This document shows positions 38,380-47,663 of a DNA stretch of 64,000 nt, piece by piece (position 1 is the stretch's first letter; every line of letters starts with the position of its first letter). The translations under genes were made by a program, and so were the position numbers. This DNA comes from Paraniabella ginsengisoli (GTDB lineage: Bacteria > Bacteroidota > Bacteroidia > Chitinophagales > Chitinophagaceae): the NCBI RefSeq assembly GCF_022513635.1, contig NZ_JAKWBL010000003.1:310001-374000 (forward strand). Reading direction: 5' to 3'. A model generated the notes under the pieces. It made no database searches. It was not told the DNA's origin and was given only the letters and a program-made list of their open reading frames with translations.

Positions 38380-39021
38380 TTATTTAATTTTCAATGCTAA
38401 ACTAAGTCCTGCGGTTCTATTTAAAATATTATAGTCAGGTTGGATTTTAAGTGAAAGATCTGGCGATACATCAAAGCCACTTAAATGCGCATCTACAGTA
38501 GCATCAATAACATTTAATGCCCAGGCAACTGCAAAGTATATTGCTGCATAATCAACATTTTTTCTTAGGTCGTTTCTAGAAAACCTAACAGCTTCAATCC
38601 CACTATTTTCATACGTAATTTTCACTACTCGATCCAGTTTGAAATAGGCGGTCGAGTCACCAGGTTTAGTTTTTGATTTATTTAAAATATCTATTACCAG
38701 CACGCCTTGTCTATATTTTTGATACCATTTCAGATTGTATAAAAATAATCCACCTGTTGTCCCTAAAGCCGCATAAACAATCGGCACTTTCCATATTTTC
38801 CTATTATAGATCTGACCCAGGCCTGGCAAAATAGCAGATAAGGTTGCAGCTTTACGAGGTATTCTTTCCTTTGTTTTTGTATGATTAGGATCTTTATTTT
38901 TCGAAGCATCCGCATTCGCTAATTTAAGAGTAGCCGTGTCAAAATTTTGTGCGTGCGTCTCTGTTGCTTGGAAAATAAAAATAGTCGCTAACGTTAGAAG
39001 AGGTTTGATGAAAGTATTCAT
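38380..39021 (-). CDS. DUF5683 family membrane-associated protein (copy A)
   Basis: A 213-residue exported protein. Signal peptide (LLTLATIFIFQATETHA), then the conserved AATLSAILPGLGQIYNRKIW-KVPIVYAALGTTGG block with a hydrophobic segment (about residues 65-95), YRQGVLVIDIL, RKNVDYAAIYFAVAWALNVID and VDAHLSGFDVSPDLSLKI. DUF5683 has no known function and is restricted largely to Bacteroidota. A paralogue lies at 40301-40989; the two share the block order throughout. Intact. Confidence 0.88.
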   Translation of the reverse strand: MNTFIKPLLTLATIFIFQATETHAQNFDTATLKLANADASKNKDPNHTKTKERIPRKAATLSAILPGLGQIYNRKIWKVPIVYAALGTTGGLFLYNLKWYQKYRQGVLVIDILNKSKTKPGDSTAYFKLDRVVKITYENSGIEAVRFSRNDLRKNVDYAAIYFAVAWALNVIDATVDAHLSGFDVSPDLSLKIQPDYNILNRTAGLSLALKIK

Positions 39022-39115
39022 ATCGCAAATAAAATATAGAATACCTTTTTACTTTGTTAAACTAGTATCGATTTTAATTATTTAACAATTTGATAGCCAA
39101 GCTTACAGCAAGAAA

Positions 39116-39214
39116 GGCGGCGATATTAGCTTACCGGTAATGATGAGCTGCGACAAGTCAAGCAAAAAAGCATTTATGCATTTGGCACAAGAAGTGGAAA
39201 ACAGAATTTCATGA
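39116..39214 (+). pseudogene. Decayed fragment of the mrp 3' end
   Basis: Read in the mrp frame these 33 codons give GGDISLPVMMSCDKSSKKAF then MHLAQEVENRIS and a stop, against GGDMGVPMMMSDDEASKKAF and MDLAREVESRVKV at the true mrp C-terminus (36955-37050). There is no start or upstream domain. It lies in the gap between DUF5683 copy A and a small lipoprotein gene, and is evidence for an old local duplication. Confidence 0.85.
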
Positions 39215-39258
39215 ACAGTAACTTTCCCATAATCTAATAACTATCAGTTACGAACTTT

Positions 39259-39513
39259 TTAAATTTTCACCCTTAAGGAATCTGTGATTTTTTTTACAAT
39301 AGAGTCTTTTTGTGATTTAGAAAGTCCTTTTGAAGGAAATAATTTTTCGTACTCAACTGTATTAAACCAATTTGTCTTTTTTTCTACTCTAATAAAAAGA
39401 TCTCCATTAATTTCAGTAACGATAGTTTTGGCTTCACTGCTGTTACGGGTTACACATCCATAGCTAAAGCTAAGTAACAATAGGACCGCATACAAAGACC
39501 TTCTATATTTCAT
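39259..39513 (-). CDS. Small lipoprotein of unknown function
   Basis: An 84-residue lipoprotein beginning MKYRRSLYAVLLLLSFSYGC with the lipobox Cys at residue 20. The mature part (IVTEINGDLFIRVEKKTNWF, EYEKLFPSKGLSKSQKDSIV) belongs to no family I recognise. It lies 22 bases downstream of dapB on the same strand and is probably co-transcribed with it. Confidence 0.65.
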   Translation of the reverse strand: MKYRRSLYAVLLLLSFSYGCVTRNSSEAKTIVTEINGDLFIRVEKKTNWFNTVEYEKLFPSKGLSKSQKDSIVKKITDSLRVKI

Positions 39514-39535
39514 ATAAAATATCAAAAATTTACCC

Positions 39536-40267
39536 TTACAACCCCAATACTTCTTTCATTGTAAAAATCCCTTTTTTATCTTTTAAAAATTCAGCGGCTA
39601 TAACAGCGCCCAAGGCAAAGCCCTGGCGGCTATGCGCAGAGTGAGTTATAGTAATATCATCAATTTCTGAAGAATAACGAATGGTATGCGTACCCGGATC
39701 GGGATCAATACGTTTACTAACAATTAGTAATTCATCAGCCTGAGGTAACAAGCTATCTAACTGTACATCATTCACCCAGGTTTTCTTTTCAGAATATGTT
39801 TCCATTACTCCTTCGGCAAGTGTAATGGCTGTACCGCTCGGCGCGTCGCGCTTTTGCGTGTGATGGATTTCCTCCAGCGCTACATCATATTCTTTGTGAG
39901 GATGCATCAATGCCGCCAGCTTTTTATTCAACTCAAAAAATAAATTTACGCCAACACTAAAATTACTTGCATAGATAAACGAACCATTGTTGTTATTACA
40001 AAGCGCTTGTACCGTGTCCATTTTATCTAACCAGCCAGTTGAACCACTTATAGTTGGTACGCCAAGATCAAGCAACTTTAAAATATTTTCATAAGCTGTG
40101 TGGGGGCCTGTAAATTCAATAGCTACACCTGCCTTCGCAATATTTTCCTTAGTAAAGTCTGACAAATTTGTTTCATCAATTTTCAATACAATTTCGTGGC
40201 CCCTATCTAAAGCTATTTGCTCAATAGCTTTCCCCATTTTGCCATAACCTATCAGTGCGATCTTCAT
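39536..40267 (-). CDS. dapB: 4-hydroxy-tetrahydrodipicolinate reductase
   Basis: Reduces the dihydrodipicolinate precursor in lysine and meso-diaminopimelate synthesis. The Rossmann start is MKIALIGYGKMGKAIEQIAL; FTGPHTAYENILKLLDLGVP and GSTGWLDK follow; SNFSVGVNLFFELNKKLA, EEIHHTQKRDAPSGTAITLA hold the catalytic His pair and Lys; HSRQGFALGAV closes the family pattern. At 243 residues it is the short form usual in Bacteroidota. Intact, between the two DUF5683 paralogues. Confidence 0.95.
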   Translation of the reverse strand: MKIALIGYGKMGKAIEQIALDRGHEIVLKIDETNLSDFTKENIAKAGVAIEFTGPHTAYENILKLLDLGVPTISGSTGWLDKMDTVQALCNNNNGSFIYASNFSVGVNLFFELNKKLAALMHPHKEYDVALEEIHHTQKRDAPSGTAITLAEGVMETYSEKKTWVNDVQLDSLLPQADELLIVSKRIDPDPGTHTIRYSSEIDDITITHSAHSRQGFALGAVIAAEFLKDKKGIFTMKEVLGL

Positions 40268-40300
40268 TTCAAATTATTATTTATTTTTCCGACGCTTACG

Positions 40301-40989
40301 TCATTTAACACGTACTACAAAACTCAATCCTGCTGTTCTCGCCATTTCGCTATAACCCGGCTGTATTTTAAAAGATAAATCCGGAGAGATATCAAAACTG
40401 CTTAAATGTGCATCCACAGTAGCATCCACCACATTCAATGCCCAGGCAATAATGAAGTAGATAGCTGCGTAATCAACATTTTTTCGATAATAATCTCTGT
40501 TTGTTCGAATCCCTTCAGCTTCAACACCATTTTCAAAAAACACTCTGCGTAACTGCTCATCAACTTTCATATATGTTCCGCTAGAGGCGCTTACACTATC
40601 TTGATTATTTTGTATAGCAATTGCTATCTTATAAGCATATTTTGTCCGGTTATACCATGTAAGATTGTTTACAAAAATACCGCCCGTAGCGCCAAGTGCC
40701 GCATATACAATAGGCACTTTCCATATTTTTTATTATATACCTGTCCCCAACCTGGCAGGATAGCTGAACGCAATGCCGCTTTTCCTGGTCTACGCGCATT
40801 TGGATCCCGCAGTTTAGTGCTATCTGTTTCTTTAAAAGCAGGATTCTCTATCGTGGGCTTTACAACTGTATCCTTTGCTTCCTGCAATTGTCTGGCTACA
40901 GCGGTATCAACAGTTTGCGCATTTGCCAAACCAATGTTCAGCAAGTTTGCCAAAAAAGCAGAAAGAATAAGTTTTGTAATAGGATGCAT
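40301..40989 (-). CDS. DUF5683 family protein (copy B, one frameshift)
   Basis: Paralogue of 38380-39021. The signal peptide MHPITKLILSAFLANLLNIG precedes a variable linker, then AALRSAILPGWGQVYNKKYW, KVPIVYAALGATGGIFVNNL, RKNVDYAAIYFIIAWALNVVD, VDAHLSSFDISPDLSFKI. One T is missing near 40715 (NKKYGKCLL instead of NKKYWKVPI). Repaired length is about 230 residues. It starts 20 bases downstream of parB and 34 bases upstream of dapB, so the run parA-parB-DUF5683-dapB may be one transcript. Confidence 0.87.
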
Positions 40990-41008
40990 TATGCAAATAA
41001 AATACAGA

Positions 41009-41923
41009 TTAATCTATTGACACGTTAAAGTTTTGCAATAGCTTATTCAACTCTTCTACCGAATAATAATCGAAAGTTATTTGTCCATTCCCTTTAGAGC
41101 TGTGCTTTAGCTTTACTCTTGTATCAAATTGTGTTGCCAGCTTGTCTTCAATACGCTGAAACGGGGACGACAAACTACTTTTGGCCGGCTTCTTTGCACC
41201 ACCTTCTTTATAGAGGTTGCGAACGAGCGCTTCGGTTTGCCTTACAGAAAGGCCTTTATCTTTTATTTCCTTAAAAATAAAAAGCTGCTTATCAACGGTG
41301 TCCACATTTATCAATGCCCGTGCATGTCCCATGGAAATGGTGCCATTCCTAACTGCTAATTGTATATCTGGCGGCAACTTTAGCAATCGTATAAAATTGG
41401 CTACCGTGCTACGGTCTTTTCCCATACGTTCCGCTACATGATCCTGTGTGTAGTCCAGTTCATCCATCATACGCTTATAGCTTAGCGCCACTTCCATTGC
41501 ATTCAGATCTTCACGCTGCAAATTCTCTAACAGCGCTAACTCCAGCAACTCCGCATCATTTGCCTGGCGTATATAGGCCGGCACTTCTTTAAGCCCGGCA
41601 ATTTTGGAGGCGCGCAACCTGCGCTCACCCGCAATAAGCCGATACTTACCATTCGCCATTTTAGAAACGGTAAGTGGCTGAATAATATCATGTGTTTTTA
41701 TGGATTGTGCCAGTTCCTGCAACGCCTGTTCGTCAAAATCGGTACGTGGTTGCTTAGGATTGGTCTCAATATCCGCCAGCGAAATTTTTGATATGTTGGT
41801 AGCTGCTTCAACAACCGTTTTTTTCAGATCACCGGTTCCGCTCTTTAGTTCAGCATCAATACTGCCTAAAAGCGAGCGGATACCTTTTCCCAACGCATCT
41901 TTATTTGATTTTTGTGTAGCCAT
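41009..41923 (-). CDS. parB: Chromosome partitioning protein ParB/Spo0J
   Basis: Binds parS and, as a CTP-dependent clamp, works with ParA in origin segregation. The chain starts MATQKSNKDALGKGIRSLLG (41923); ETNPKQPRTDFDEQALQELA and the CTP-binding YRLIAGERRLRASKIAGLKE form the N-domain; the helix-turn-helix is LDYTQDHVAERMGKDRSTVA; the C-terminal dimer domain ends VEELNKLLQNFNVSID. 304 residues, intact. The upstream in-frame start at 41992 lies in repeat sequence and is rejected. No parS palindrome was recognised in the window. Confidence 0.95.
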   Translation of the reverse strand: MATQKSNKDALGKGIRSLLGSIDAELKSGTGDLKKTVVEAATNISKISLADIETNPKQPRTDFDEQALQELAQSIKTHDIIQPLTVSKMANGKYRLIAGERRLRASKIAGLKEVPAYIRQANDAELLELALLENLQREDLNAMEVALSYKRMMDELDYTQDHVAERMGKDRSTVANFIRLLKLPPDIQLAVRNGTISMGHARALINVDTVDKQLFIFKEIKDKGLSVRQTEALVRNLYKEGGAKKPAKSSLSSPFQRIEDKLATQFDTRVKLKHSSKGNGQITFDYYSVEELNKLLQNFNVSID

Positions 41924-41933
41924 TTTTTTTAGT

Positions 41934-42008
41934 TGATAGTTGATAGTTGACAGCTGACAGACAGTTGATAGTTTCCTCCTGTCATCTATCAACTGTCATC
42001 TGTCAACT
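41934..42008. repeat. Quasi-periodic AGTTGATAGTTGACAG intergenic repeat, with inverted half
   Basis: The left half strings together AGTTGATAG, AGTTGACAG, CTGACAGAC words; the right half carries TATCAACTGTCATCTGTCAA words, their approximate reverse complement. It could fold into a long imperfect hairpin between parA and parB. Confidence 0.6.
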
Positions 42009-42055
42009 TATTCTAATATTCTTTCCTCATTCGAAATCTTAGTCATATTGTTCTT

Positions 42056-42805
42056 TTAGATTTCTTTCGCCAGATTAAGATAATTTACAGAACCCTTACT
42101 GTTACCATCATATAAAATAACTGGTTTCCCGAAACTCGGGGCCTCACTTAGTTTAGAGTTTCTGTGTATGATCGTATTAAATACCAATTCTTCAAAATGC
42201 CGGCGCACTTCGTTTACCACCTGGTTACAAAGGCGAAGACGAGCGTCGTACATGGTCATCAAAATGCCTTCTATTTTTAAATCTGTATTGAGCCTGCTTT
42301 GAACGATTTTAATCGTATTCAGCAATTTGCCTAATCCTTCTAATGCAAAAAACTCGCATTGCACAGGAACCGCAACAGACTGGGCTGCGGTAAGCGCATT
42401 TACTGTTATCAAACCTAGTGAAGGAGAGCAATCAATCACTATAAAATCGTACTGATCCTGCACCGGAGCTAAAATTTCTTTCAACACATTTTCCCGATTC
42501 GGATAGTTGATCATTTCTATTTCAGCTCCCACAAGGTCAATATGTGAAGGTATCAAATCAAGATAGGGAATATCACTCTTCAATATTACATTCTGGGCCG
42601 GCGTTTGATTAGCCATGCAATCGTAAAGGCTTTGCGTAATGTTCTGTAAATCAAATCCAATACCCGTGGTGCTATTAGCCTGCGGATCTGCATCTACAAG
42701 CAAAGTCCTGTATTCCAGCACAGCAAAGCTTGCAGCCAGATTTATTGCTGTTGTAGTTTTTCCTACGCCACCTTTTTGGTTTGCTACTCCAATTATTTTT
42801 GCCAT
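42056..42805 (-). CDS. parA: Chromosome partitioning ATPase ParA/Soj
   Basis: The Walker-type ATPase partner of ParB. It starts MAKIIGVANQKGGVGKTTTA with the deviant Walker A (K-GGVGKT, about residues 10-17), then LLVDADPQANSTTGIG, DFIVIDCSPSLGLITVNAL and PVQCEFFALEGLGKLLNTI. 249 residues with a terminal NLAKEI, intact. It is followed by parB after a repeat-filled gap of about 130 bases. Confidence 0.96.
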   Translation of the reverse strand: MAKIIGVANQKGGVGKTTTAINLAASFAVLEYRTLLVDADPQANSTTGIGFDLQNITQSLYDCMANQTPAQNVILKSDIPYLDLIPSHIDLVGAEIEMINYPNRENVLKEILAPVQDQYDFIVIDCSPSLGLITVNALTAAQSVAVPVQCEFFALEGLGKLLNTIKIVQSRLNTDLKIEGILMTMYDARLRLCNQVVNEVRRHFEELVFNTIIHRNSKLSEAPSFGKPVILYDGNSKGSVNYLNLAKEI

Positions 42806-42813
42806 ATTTCTAT

Positions 42814-42860
42814 ACCACGATTTAAGGATTAATAAGATTAAAGAAATAATAAATCATGGT
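42814..42860. repeat. Inverted repeat of the CCACGATTTA family
   Basis: Arms ACCACGATTTA (42814-42824) and TAAATCATGGT (42850-42860) pair at 10 of 11 positions over a 25-base loop. It lies upstream of parA and resembles the palindrome arms at 50333-50374. Confidence 0.55.
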
Positions 42861-42918
42861 GAAACGCAAATGTAAAGTTTTTGAGGCATGATTGAACACA
42901 AGTCGATAGAACCATGAC

Positions 42919-42948
42919 CATAGCTCAAGGTTTAAACCGTGGGCTATG
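42919..42948. repeat. Palindrome of the GGTTTAAACC/CCCACGG family
   Basis: A 30-base imperfect palindrome, CATAGCTCAAGGTTT opposed to AAACCGTGGGCTATG (13 of 15 pairs). It lies between divergent parA and the metallophosphoesterase gene. Related palindromes are at 47566 and 50333. Confidence 0.6.
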
Positions 42949-42992
42949 ATTAACCATTCTTCCTTAGCTTTGTTGGTTACAAATTTTAAACT

Positions 42993-44244
42993 ATGCGCAG
43001 CGGACCATTCTGGTGGATTTTAATCGCAATCATGATCTTGATTGACTTATATGTATTCTTTTCAGTCAGGTCGCTGTTTGTAAGCGGTGCAAGAAGCCGT
43101 AGCCTATATACTATTGTGTATTGGTCTTTCTCTGCAATTGCGCTCGGGTTGCTGCTACTACTCCCCTATTTTCAGTTTAGCGAGCAAAGCAAAATTTTGA
43201 GAAGTGTTGTTTTCGTGTTAATATTTGCTTTCTTCATGGGCAAATTAATTGCCGCTTTATTCTTTTTTATTGATGACCTGAGACGTTCTGTGCAATGGAT
43301 CGCCGGGAAAATTTTTTCTGCTAATAATGAAATAAGTGAAATAGCCGGCGAAACGGGTGACCGCATTTCTCGTTCGTCCTTTTTAACCTGGCTGGGAATA
43401 ATTTCCGGCGCCAGTGTATTTTCCTCTTTCATTTATGGCCTTAGTAACAAGTACAACTATCAGGTAAAGAATATAAAAATACCATTTGCTAATTTACCTG
43501 CCGCTTTCAAAGGCCTTAAGGTTGTCCATATCTCCGACATCCATACCGGAAGTTTTACGAATTATAAAGCTGTAAATAAAGGTATTGATATGATATTGGA
43601 ACAAAATCCTGATCTGATCCTTTTTACCGGTGATCTTGTAAACAATAAAAGCGAAGAAGTAGGTGAATATCAGAAAATATTCAGCCGCTTAAAGGCGCCG
43701 ATGGGCGTATACTCCGTTCTTGGCAATCACGATTATGGCGATTATGTGGAATGGCAAAGCCCAACCGCCAAAACAGAAAACCTGGATAAACTCAAAAAAA
43801 TTCACACAGCTATGGGTTGGCGGCTTTTGCTTGATGAACATCTGCCACTGCAAAAAGGCGAATCTACAATTGGATTGGTTGGCGTTCAAAACATCAGTGG
43901 ACGTGGGCGGTTCCACAGTTATGGCAGCCTTGCCAAAGCGATGGAGGGAACCGAAAATTATCCTTTCAAAATACTAATGAGCCACGACCCTTCGCATTGG
44001 GATAATGAAGTGAACTCAAAATATACTGATATTGATTTAACGCTTAGCGGACACACATGGCATGCAGTTTGGGGTAGAAATTCCTGGCTTCAAATGGAGT
44101 CCTGTACAATACGTATATAAACATTGGGCGGGGTTGTATGAGCAGGCGCATCAAAAACTTTATGTAAACCGTGGATTTGGATTTATAGGGTATCCGGGAC
44201 GTGTAGGAATTCTTCCCGAAATAACAGTGATCGAGCTGGCATAA
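42993..44244 (+). CDS. Membrane-anchored metallophosphoesterase (one frameshift)
   Basis: About 417 residues after repair. Three or four N-terminal membrane helices (WWILIAIMILIDLYVFFSV, IVYWSFSAIALGLLLLLPYF, SVVFVLIFAFFMGKLIAAL) are followed by a calcineurin-like phosphoesterase domain with VVHISDIHTGSF, LILFTGDLVNN, YSVLGNHDYGD, ILMSHDPSHWD and LSGHTHGMQFG. The break near 44060 is unusual: two bases of a CA repeat are missing (GHTWHAV instead of GHTHGMQ). Relatives of this YaeI/UDP-diacylglucosamine-like type act on phospholipid or other phosphate esters; the substrate here is unknown. Confidence 0.88.
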
Positions 44245-44301
44245 GCAATTGCGAAAAAACTTACTTTTGTTTTTAGAACCCTCATCCTTTAAACTAAAAT
44301 A

Positions 44302-44883
44302 ATGAACAAAAAATTACTTATCGTTGCCGCTGTTGCACTTTTTTTACACTTTCATCAAATGCACAATTTCATGTTGGTATAAAAGCTGGCGTTAATGCTG
44401 CTAAAATAGATGGCAAAAGCTTCAAGGAAGAATTTAACTACAGTTATCTCGCTGGCGGATTTGCCGAAATTGGTCTTAATGAAAAATGGAGTATCAATCC
44501 GGAAGTCCTGTTTTCTCAAACTACCGCAACGACCGACACGTCGTTCACCAATACTACAGTAATTTAAATAATGATCAACTTAAGGTTAAACTCAACTATT
44601 TATCCATTCCAATTCTGTTAAACCTGCGCCTTTTTGGCCCTTTACATATTGAGGCAGGACCAAGGTTTGGCATTATTATGAACAAGGAAAAAGATTAATT
44701 GAAAATGGTGAAGAAGCCTTTAAAAGAGGTGATTTCTCAATGGTTGGGGGTGCAGGCTTAAACATAAGTATGTTTCGCTTTTCGGCAAGATATGTTCTTG
44801 GATTGAGCAACATAAGTGAGATTCCGGAGCAAGATAAATGGAAAAACCAGGCTTTACAATTTAGTGTTGGGGTGGCTTTTTAG
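44302..44883 (+). CDS. Outer-membrane beta-barrel protein, PorT-like (three or more frameshifts)
   Basis: A small porin-like protein of about 195 residues when repaired. The start MNKKLLIVAAVALF continues, after adding a T to the run near 44340, as FTLSSNAQFHVGIKAGVNAA, a signal peptide plus first strand. Further strands are YLAGGFAEIGLNEKWSINPE, KLNYLSIPILLNLRLFGPLH, IEAGPRFGIIMNKEK and, after another break near 44690, FSMVGGAGLNISMFRFSARY ending SVGVAF. This matches the outer-membrane beta-barrel (OMP_b-brl_2) family. Role unknown. Confidence 0.75.
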
Positions 44884-44953
44884 TCTGTATTTGACCATAC
44901 TTTAGTACTTCTTCAATAAATAACTTTAGACCAATTTTCTTTAGCATTTAGAG

Positions 44954-44981
44954 AAATCCCGAAAATTTTCGGGATTTTTTT
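44954..44981 (+). terminator. Rho-independent terminator
   Basis: A perfect 24-base palindrome (arms AAATCCCGAAAA / TTTTCGGGATTT) running into a T-run, 70 bases after the beta-barrel gene. Confidence 0.85.
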
Positions 44982-45139
44982 ATTTTGATAATGCTGACAA
45001 TCAAAAGAACTTATACGACAAGTTTTCGCATTGATATGCATGGCATTAATATTGTCCCTGAATATTCCCCTTCATAAATCCGGTTCATACCCATAGCTTT
45101 GAACCGTGATTATGACAGTTTGTCTCAAAAAATATAATT

Positions 45140-47543
45140 ATGGATTTTAGTAAAGTGTTTATGAAGCCCGAAGATGATATGGATTTTATGCCGATACTTC
45201 CGCTTAACGAAAATGATTCAGATGACAGCCAGGATATTATACCTGATGAAATAGCCATTCTTCCTTTGAGAAATACGGTTTTGTTTCCGGGTGTAGTACT
45301 TCCCATAACCGTTGGCCGCGATAAAAGCATCCAGGCTGTTAATGATGCTAATAAGGGCGAAAAGCTTATTGGTGTAGTTGCCAAAAAGATTCTAATGTAG
45401 AGGAACCAAAAGTGAGCGATTTGGAACGAATTGGTACTATTGCAAAAATTATTAAGCTGATTAAAATGCCTGATGGCGGAACAACCGTCATCATACAAGG
45501 CCGCAGTAAATTTTCAATTGATGAGATAACTGCCGAAGATCCTTACTTTAAAGCCAAAACGAGTAAACTTATTGAAGAAGAAATTCCTAAAGATGGAGAT
45601 TTTGAAGCATATATTTCCAATATAAAAGATATAGCAGCCAATATCATACAGCAATCGCCTAATTTACCATCGGAGGCAACGCTTATCTTAAAAAATATTG
45701 AAAGCCCGGTTTTTCTGATACATTTTGTAAGCAGTAATTTGAATACAACAATACTGGAAAAGCAAAAGCTACTTGAGCTTACAGATATTAAGTTACGCGC
45801 ATCAAATCTTATGGAGTTGCTGCAAAAAGAATTGCAGTTTGTGGAACTTAAAAATAAAGTAACCAACAAAACAAGAACAGAGCTTGATAAACAACAGCGC
45901 GAATATTTCCTGCAACAACAACTAAAAAGCATTAAAGAAGAACTTGGCGGCGATTCCAATTCGCAGGAAATAAAAGAAATGCTGAAAAAAGCCGAAGGAA
46001 AAAAATGGCCTTTAGCAGCAAAAGAAGCATTTCTGAAAGGAATTGAAAAACTGGAACGCATGCATCCCAGCACGCCCGACTTTTCAGTTGTTTATAATCA
46101 CGTTGACCTGATGTTAGACCTGCCGTGGGAAGAATATACAGAAGATCATTACGATTTAAAAAATGCCCAAAAAACTTTGGATAACGACCATTATGGAATG
46201 GCAAAGATCAAAGAAAGAATTTTGGAATATCTGGCTGTTTTAAAGTTGAAAGGGGATATGAAAAGTCCGATTCTTTGCTTTTTTGGCCCTCCAGGAATCG
46301 GTAAAACTTCACTAGGCAAAAGCATTGCAAGTGCGCTGGGCCGCAAATATATTCGGCTAAGCTTAGGCGGCCTGCATGATGAAAGCGAAATTCGCGGGCA
46401 TCGTAAAACATACATTGGCGCTATGCCTGGTCGTATTTTACAATCCTTAAGAAAAGCCAAAAGCAGCAATCCGGTTATTGTTTTAGATGAAATAGATAAA
46501 GTAGGAAATGATTTTCGAGGCGACCCCAGCAGCGCACTATTGGAAGTGTTGGATCCTGAGCAAAACAATACGTTCTACGATAATTATTTGGAACTTGAAT
46601 ATGATCTTAGCAAAGTTTTATTTATAGCTACTGCAAATAATCTTCAAAATCTTCAGCCCGCTTTAAGAGACAGGCTCGAAATAATCAACCTTAGCGGTTA
46701 TGCTATTGAAGAAAAAATAGAAATAGCAAAGCGCCACCTGTTGCCTAAGCAAAAAGAAATGCACGGCATTCCGAAAAGCAGTTTAAAAATTGGAGACAAA
46801 GTGCTGGAGCGACTAATTGCAGACTACACGCGCGAAAGCGGTGTTCGGGAACTGGACAGGTTATTAGCCAGCATTATGCGCAACAGGGCTAAAAAATAGC
46901 CATGGAAGAAGCGCTGAATCCATCACTTGCAGTTGAAGAGTTGCAACAAATTTTGGGCAAACCCAAATTCAATAACGATCTGTATAAAGCGGTTAATGTT
47001 CCTGGAGTTGCTGTAGGGCTTGCATGGACTTATGTTGGTGGCGATATTTTATTTATTGAAGCCAGCCTGAGCGATGGAAAAGGAGACCTGAGCCTGACAG
47101 GAAATTTGGGAAATGTGATGAAAGAAAGTGCTACTACAGCGCTTAGTTATCTTAAATCTCATGCGGCAAAATATAATATCGACTCTACTTTGTTTGCAAA
47201 GAAAAGTATTCATATACACGTTCCTGAAGGAGCTACACCTAAAGACGGGCCAAGTGCTGGTATTACCATGATGACATCCATTGCCTCCGCTTTAACTGGT
47301 AAAAAAGTAAAGCCATTCCTTGCAATGACAGGAGAAATTACATTACGTGGACAAGTGTTGCCTGTTGGCGGTATCAAAGAAAAAATATTAGCTGCGAGAC
47401 GTGCAGGCCTTAAAGAGATCATTCTTTGTACTCAAAATGAAAAAGATGTAACAGAAGTTGAGCCTTCGTTCATTAAAGGATTGAAGTTCCATTATGTAGA
47501 TAAAATGGAAGAAGTGTTGCAAATTGCATTGCAAAACAAATAA
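45140..47543 (+). CDS. lon: ATP-dependent protease Lon (two frameshifts)
   Basis: A cytosolic AAA+ serine protease for damaged and regulatory proteins. The N-terminal substrate domain holds [20 protein letters not shown]; a long helical region follows; the ATPase has [20 protein letters not shown] (Walker A) and [20 protein letters not shown]; the peptidase has the catalytic Ser in [14 protein letters not shown] and Lys in [19 protein letters not shown] is missing near 45391 (AKKILM stop versus [10 protein letters not shown]) and an A near 46894 (RAKK stop versus RAKKIAMEEA). Repaired length is about 800 residues. The breaks are homopolymer losses in a gene expected to be intact. Confidence 0.96.
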
Positions 47544-47565
47544 TTATTGATGGGATGATATTCGT

Positions 47566-47600
47566 AACCCACGGCTTAAAACCGTGGGTTTACTTTTTAA
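47566..47600 (+). terminator. Palindromic terminator after lon (CCCACGG family)
   Basis: Nine-base stem AACCCACGG / CCGTGGGTT with a seven-base loop (47566-47590) and a T-rich tail, 23 bases after the lon stop. Shares its core with the palindromes at 42919 and 50333. Confidence 0.75.
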
Positions 47601-47663
47601 AACATCTACACAGTTCTCTTATTCTGAAATATACTTTCTACATTGCGGCATAAGCTTACAATT

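Noticed and set aside
42919..42948. parS site near parA
   Set aside because: The palindrome does not match the TGTTnCACGTGnAACA form of parS and has relatives far from parAB.
45140..47543. Programmed frameshifting or split subunits in lon
   Set aside because: There is no slippery site with a downstream structure, and the same kind of single-base loss occurs in about two dozen unrelated genes.
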